From: Rhizobium sp. C4
GTDB taxonomy: Bacteria > Pseudomonadota > Alphaproteobacteria > Rhizobiales > Rhizobiaceae
Reading direction: 5' to 3'
DNA: 64,000 bases
Assembly (NCBI RefSeq): GCF_021026315.1
Contig: NZ_JAJNCX010000006.1
Location: forward strand, 62,001 to 126,000
Shown here: positions 62,091 through 64,000 of the stretch, piece after piece
Layout: each line of letters opens with the position of its first letter
Numbering within the stretch: position 1 is the first letter of the stretch
Program-made: the position numbers and the translations under genes
The notes under the pieces: generated by a model
Databases searched by the model: none
What the model was told of the DNA's origin: nothing
The model's input: the letters and a program-made list of their open reading frames with translations, nothing else

Positions 62091-62852
62091 TCACCGCCCC
62101 AGATAGTTTTCGATGACCTTCGGATCGTTCGACACGAAGTCGATCGAGCCCTCGGCCAGCACGGAGCCTTCGGCAAGGCAGGTCACCTTCACGCCGAGGT
62201 CGCGGATGAAGCCCATGTCGTGTTCGACCACGACGACGGAGCGGGTCTTGGCGATTTCGCGGAGCAGAATGGCCGTTTCCGAGGTCTCCGCATCGGTCAT
62301 GCCGGCCACCGGCTCGTCCACCAGAAGCAGCTTCGGCTCCTGCGCCAGCAGCATGCCGATTTCCAGCCATTGCTTCTGCCCATGCGACAGGTTCGCGCCG
62401 AGATCGTCCTTGCGATGTGTCAGGCGAACGGTGGCGAGGATTTCCTCGATACGGTCCTTGTCCTCGCCGGAGAGCTTGTAGAACAGCGTGCCGAAGACAC
62501 CGCGCTTGCGGTTGAGCGCCAGTTCCAGATTGTCCCAGACGGTATGGCTTTCAAACACCGTCGGCTTCTGGAATTTCCGGCCGATGCCGAGCTGGGCGAT
62601 ATCCGCCTCGTCCTTGGTCGTCAGGTCCACCGTGCCGTTGAAGAAGACTTCGCCGCTGTCCGGCCGGGTCTTGCCGGTGATGATGTCCATCATCGTCGTC
62701 TTGCCGGCCCCGTTGGGGCCGATAATGGCGCGCAACTCGCCGGGCTCGACCACGAAGGAGAGCGAATTCAACGCCTTGAACCCGTCGAAGGAGACCGAGA
62801 CGCCGTCGAGATAGAGAAGGCTGTTCGGCTTGTAGGTCTTCATGTCGCTCAT
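62091..62852 (-). CDS. urtD: urea ABC transporter ATPase UrtD
   Basis: The 253-residue ATPase has Walker A GPNGAGKTT (about residues 48-56), signature LSHGQKQWLEIGMLLA and Walker B LLLVDEPVAGMTD. It resembles LivG/UrtD. Its start overlaps the urtC stop (ATGA). A repeat element lies between it and urtE. Confidence 0.93.
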   Translation of the reverse strand: MSDMKTYKPNSLLYLDGVSVSFDGFKALNSLSFVVEPGELRAIIGPNGAGKTTMMDIITGKTRPDSGEVFFNGTVDLTTKDEADIAQLGIGRKFQKPTVFESHTVWDNLELALNRKRGVFGTLFYKLSGEDKDRIEEILATVRLTHRKDDLGANLSHGQKQWLEIGMLLAQEPKLLLVDEPVAGMTDAETSETAILLREIAKTRSVVVVEHDMGFIRDLGVKVTCLAEGSVLAEGSIDFVSNDPKVIENYLGR

Positions 62853-64000
62853 TGTGCCGCCTCCGCCTGTTCCGCACCCGTCGCTTCAGCGGTTTTTTGT
62901 GCCGCTGCAGGCTTCGCCTTGCGCTTGGCCATGAACTCCGCCACCGTTCCGACGATCCCCTTGGGCAGGAAGAGCGTCACGGCGACGAAGAGCGCGCCGA
63001 GCGCAAAGAGCCAGAATTCCGGCCAGATCCCCGTGAAGATCGTCTTGCCACCATTGACGAGGATGGCACCGAGGATCGGCCCGATCAGCGTGCCGCGCCC
63101 GCCGACCGCCGTCCAGATGACGACTTCGATCGAGTTGCCTGGCGCGAATTCCCCCGGATTGATGATGCCGACCTGCGGCACATAAAGCGCACCGGCAACG
63201 CCTGCCATCATCGCCGAAACGACGAAGGTGAAGAGCTTGTAGTTCTCGACGCGATACCCGAGGAAGCGCGTCCGGCTTTCCGCATCGCGAATACCCACCA
63301 GCACCTTGCCGGCCTTGGAGCGGACGATGCCCGAAGCGATCAGCAGGGAGAGCGCCAGCGCAATCGCCGAAGCTGCGAAGAGTACGGCGCGGGTCGAATC
63401 CGCCTGCACTTCAAAGCCGATGATGTCCTTGAAGTCGGTCAGGCCATTGTTGCCGCCGAAGCCCATGTCGTTGCGGAAGAAGGCGAGCATCAGCGCATAG
63501 GTCATGGCCTGCGTGATGATCGAGAGATAGACGCCATTGACGCGGGAGCGGAAGGCGAACCAGCCGAAGATGAAGGCGAGAACGCCGGGTGCCACGAAGA
63601 CCATCACCATGGCAAACCAGAACATGTCGAAGCCATGCCAGAACCACGGCAGCGTCTTCCAGTTCAGGAAGACCATGAAGTCCGGCAGGACCGGGTCGCC
63701 ATAGGAGCCGCGCGAGCCGATCTGGCGCATCAGATACATGCCCATCGCATAGCCGCCGAGCGCGAAGAACGCGCCATGGCCAAGCGAAAGAATGCCGCAG
63801 AAACCCCAGACGAGATCGAGCGCCAGCGCCAGAAGCGCATAGTTCAGATACTTGCCGAAGAGCTGCATGACATAGGTCGGCATATGCAGCGCACTGGCCT
63901 TCGGGAAGGCGAGGTTCAGCACCGGCACGAGGACGGCAATCGCCAGCAGGACAAGGATCGCAATCGAAATGCGGCGGTCGAGCGACTTGAGAAGGAAGGA
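62849..64000 (-). CDS. urtC: urea ABC transporter permease UrtC, 5'-truncated by window edge
   Basis: The frame is open to the last base of the window, so the N-terminus lies just outside; the GTG at 63928 is internal. The visible product has about nine helices of the LivM/UrtC type (GILSLGHGAFFALGGYAMGM; GIRDAESRTRFLGYRVENYK; GGRGTLIGPILGAILVNGGK). Its C-terminus is a soluble Ala-rich tail. It forms the urea channel with UrtB, presumably encoded beyond the window with urtA. Confidence 0.93.
   Translation of the reverse strand, partial: SFLLKSLDRRISIAILVLLAIAVLVPVLNLAFPKASALHMPTYVMQLFGKYLNYALLALALDLVWGFCGILSLGHGAFFALGGYAMGMYLMRQIGSRGSYGDPVLPDFMVFLNWKTLPWFWHGFDMFWFAMVMVFVAPGVLAFIFGWFAFRSRVNGVYLSIITQAMTYALMLAFFRNDMGFGGNNGLTDFKDIIGFEVQADSTRAVLFAASAIALALSLLIASGIVRSKAGKVLVGIRDAESRTRFLGYRVENYKLFTFVVSAMMAGVAGALYVPQVGIINPGEFAPGNSIEVVIWTAVGGRGTLIGPILGAILVNGGKTIFTGIWPEFWLFALGALFVAVTLFLPKGIVGTVAEFMAKRKAKPAAAQKTAEATGAEQAEAAQ

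Overview
The window is a gene-dense, GC-rich stretch of an alphaproteobacterial chromosome, most likely from Rhizobiaceae (Rhizobium/Agrobacterium/Shinella-like; genus not resolvable from sequence alone). This rests on gene content and order (urt-ure cluster with its accessory genes, AraC-type pobR divergent from pobA, preTA plus hyuC-hydA with RutR) and on short intergenic palindromes of a kind common in rhizobial genomes. I saw no rRNA, tRNA, CRISPR array, transposase or phage gene. Starts were re-chosen from ribosome binding sites, overlaps and signal peptides where the longest reading frame was implausible.

Layout: 0-3.1 kb, the end of a BatA/DUF4159-type membrane operon. 3.1-7.6 kb, a LysR regulator divergent from an SBF-like transporter, an acetyltransferase, a glutathionyl-hydroquinone-reductase-like protein and an unrecognised membrane protein. 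7.6-11.2 kb, two separate RES/Xre toxin-antitoxin modules flanking a Nudix hydrolase and a metallophosphoesterase. 11.2-15 kb, a TetR-HlyD-ABC-permease export operon with a perfect 26-bp palindrome in front. 15-23 kb, a secreted TPR protein, an ECF sigma/short anti-sigma pair, an alpha/beta hydrolase, an atypical pyruvate kinase, an ArsB-like pump and two transporters. 23.2-24.3 kb, a DUF2892-sigma factor fusion with an AhpD-like gene.

25-27.7 kb encodes PreA/PreT and 36.8-45.7 kb encodes RutR, beta-ureidopropionase, dihydropyrimidinase, a LysE-type exporter and an NMT1/THI5-type ABC importer. Together these cover the whole reductive pyrimidine pathway, and both loci carry a closely related 16-bp RutR-like operator. 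Between them lie pobR/pobA (4-hydroxybenzoate), a DUF2325/IsdG-like haem gene set, a membrane-anchored hydrolase, a truncated haemoglobin and a c-di-GMP enzyme.

46-51.8 kb holds an RND efflux pair and a Crp/Fnr regulator with a perfect FNR/FixK box upstream. 51.9-64 kb, on the minus strand, holds the urea import and urease cluster (urtC-D-E, ureD-A-B, two LprI-like secreted proteins, a sialyltransferase-like accessory protein, ureC, peroxiredoxin, DUF2459, LysE, monooxygenase, ureE-F-G). Pyrimidine breakdown and urea import/hydrolysis both release ammonia, so much of the right half reads as nitrogen scavenging. The less ordinary items are the RutR operator pair, the sigma-factor fusion, the pyruvate kinase variant, the GT29-like urease accessory protein, the DUF2325/haem-oxygenase set and the paired toxin-antitoxin modules.
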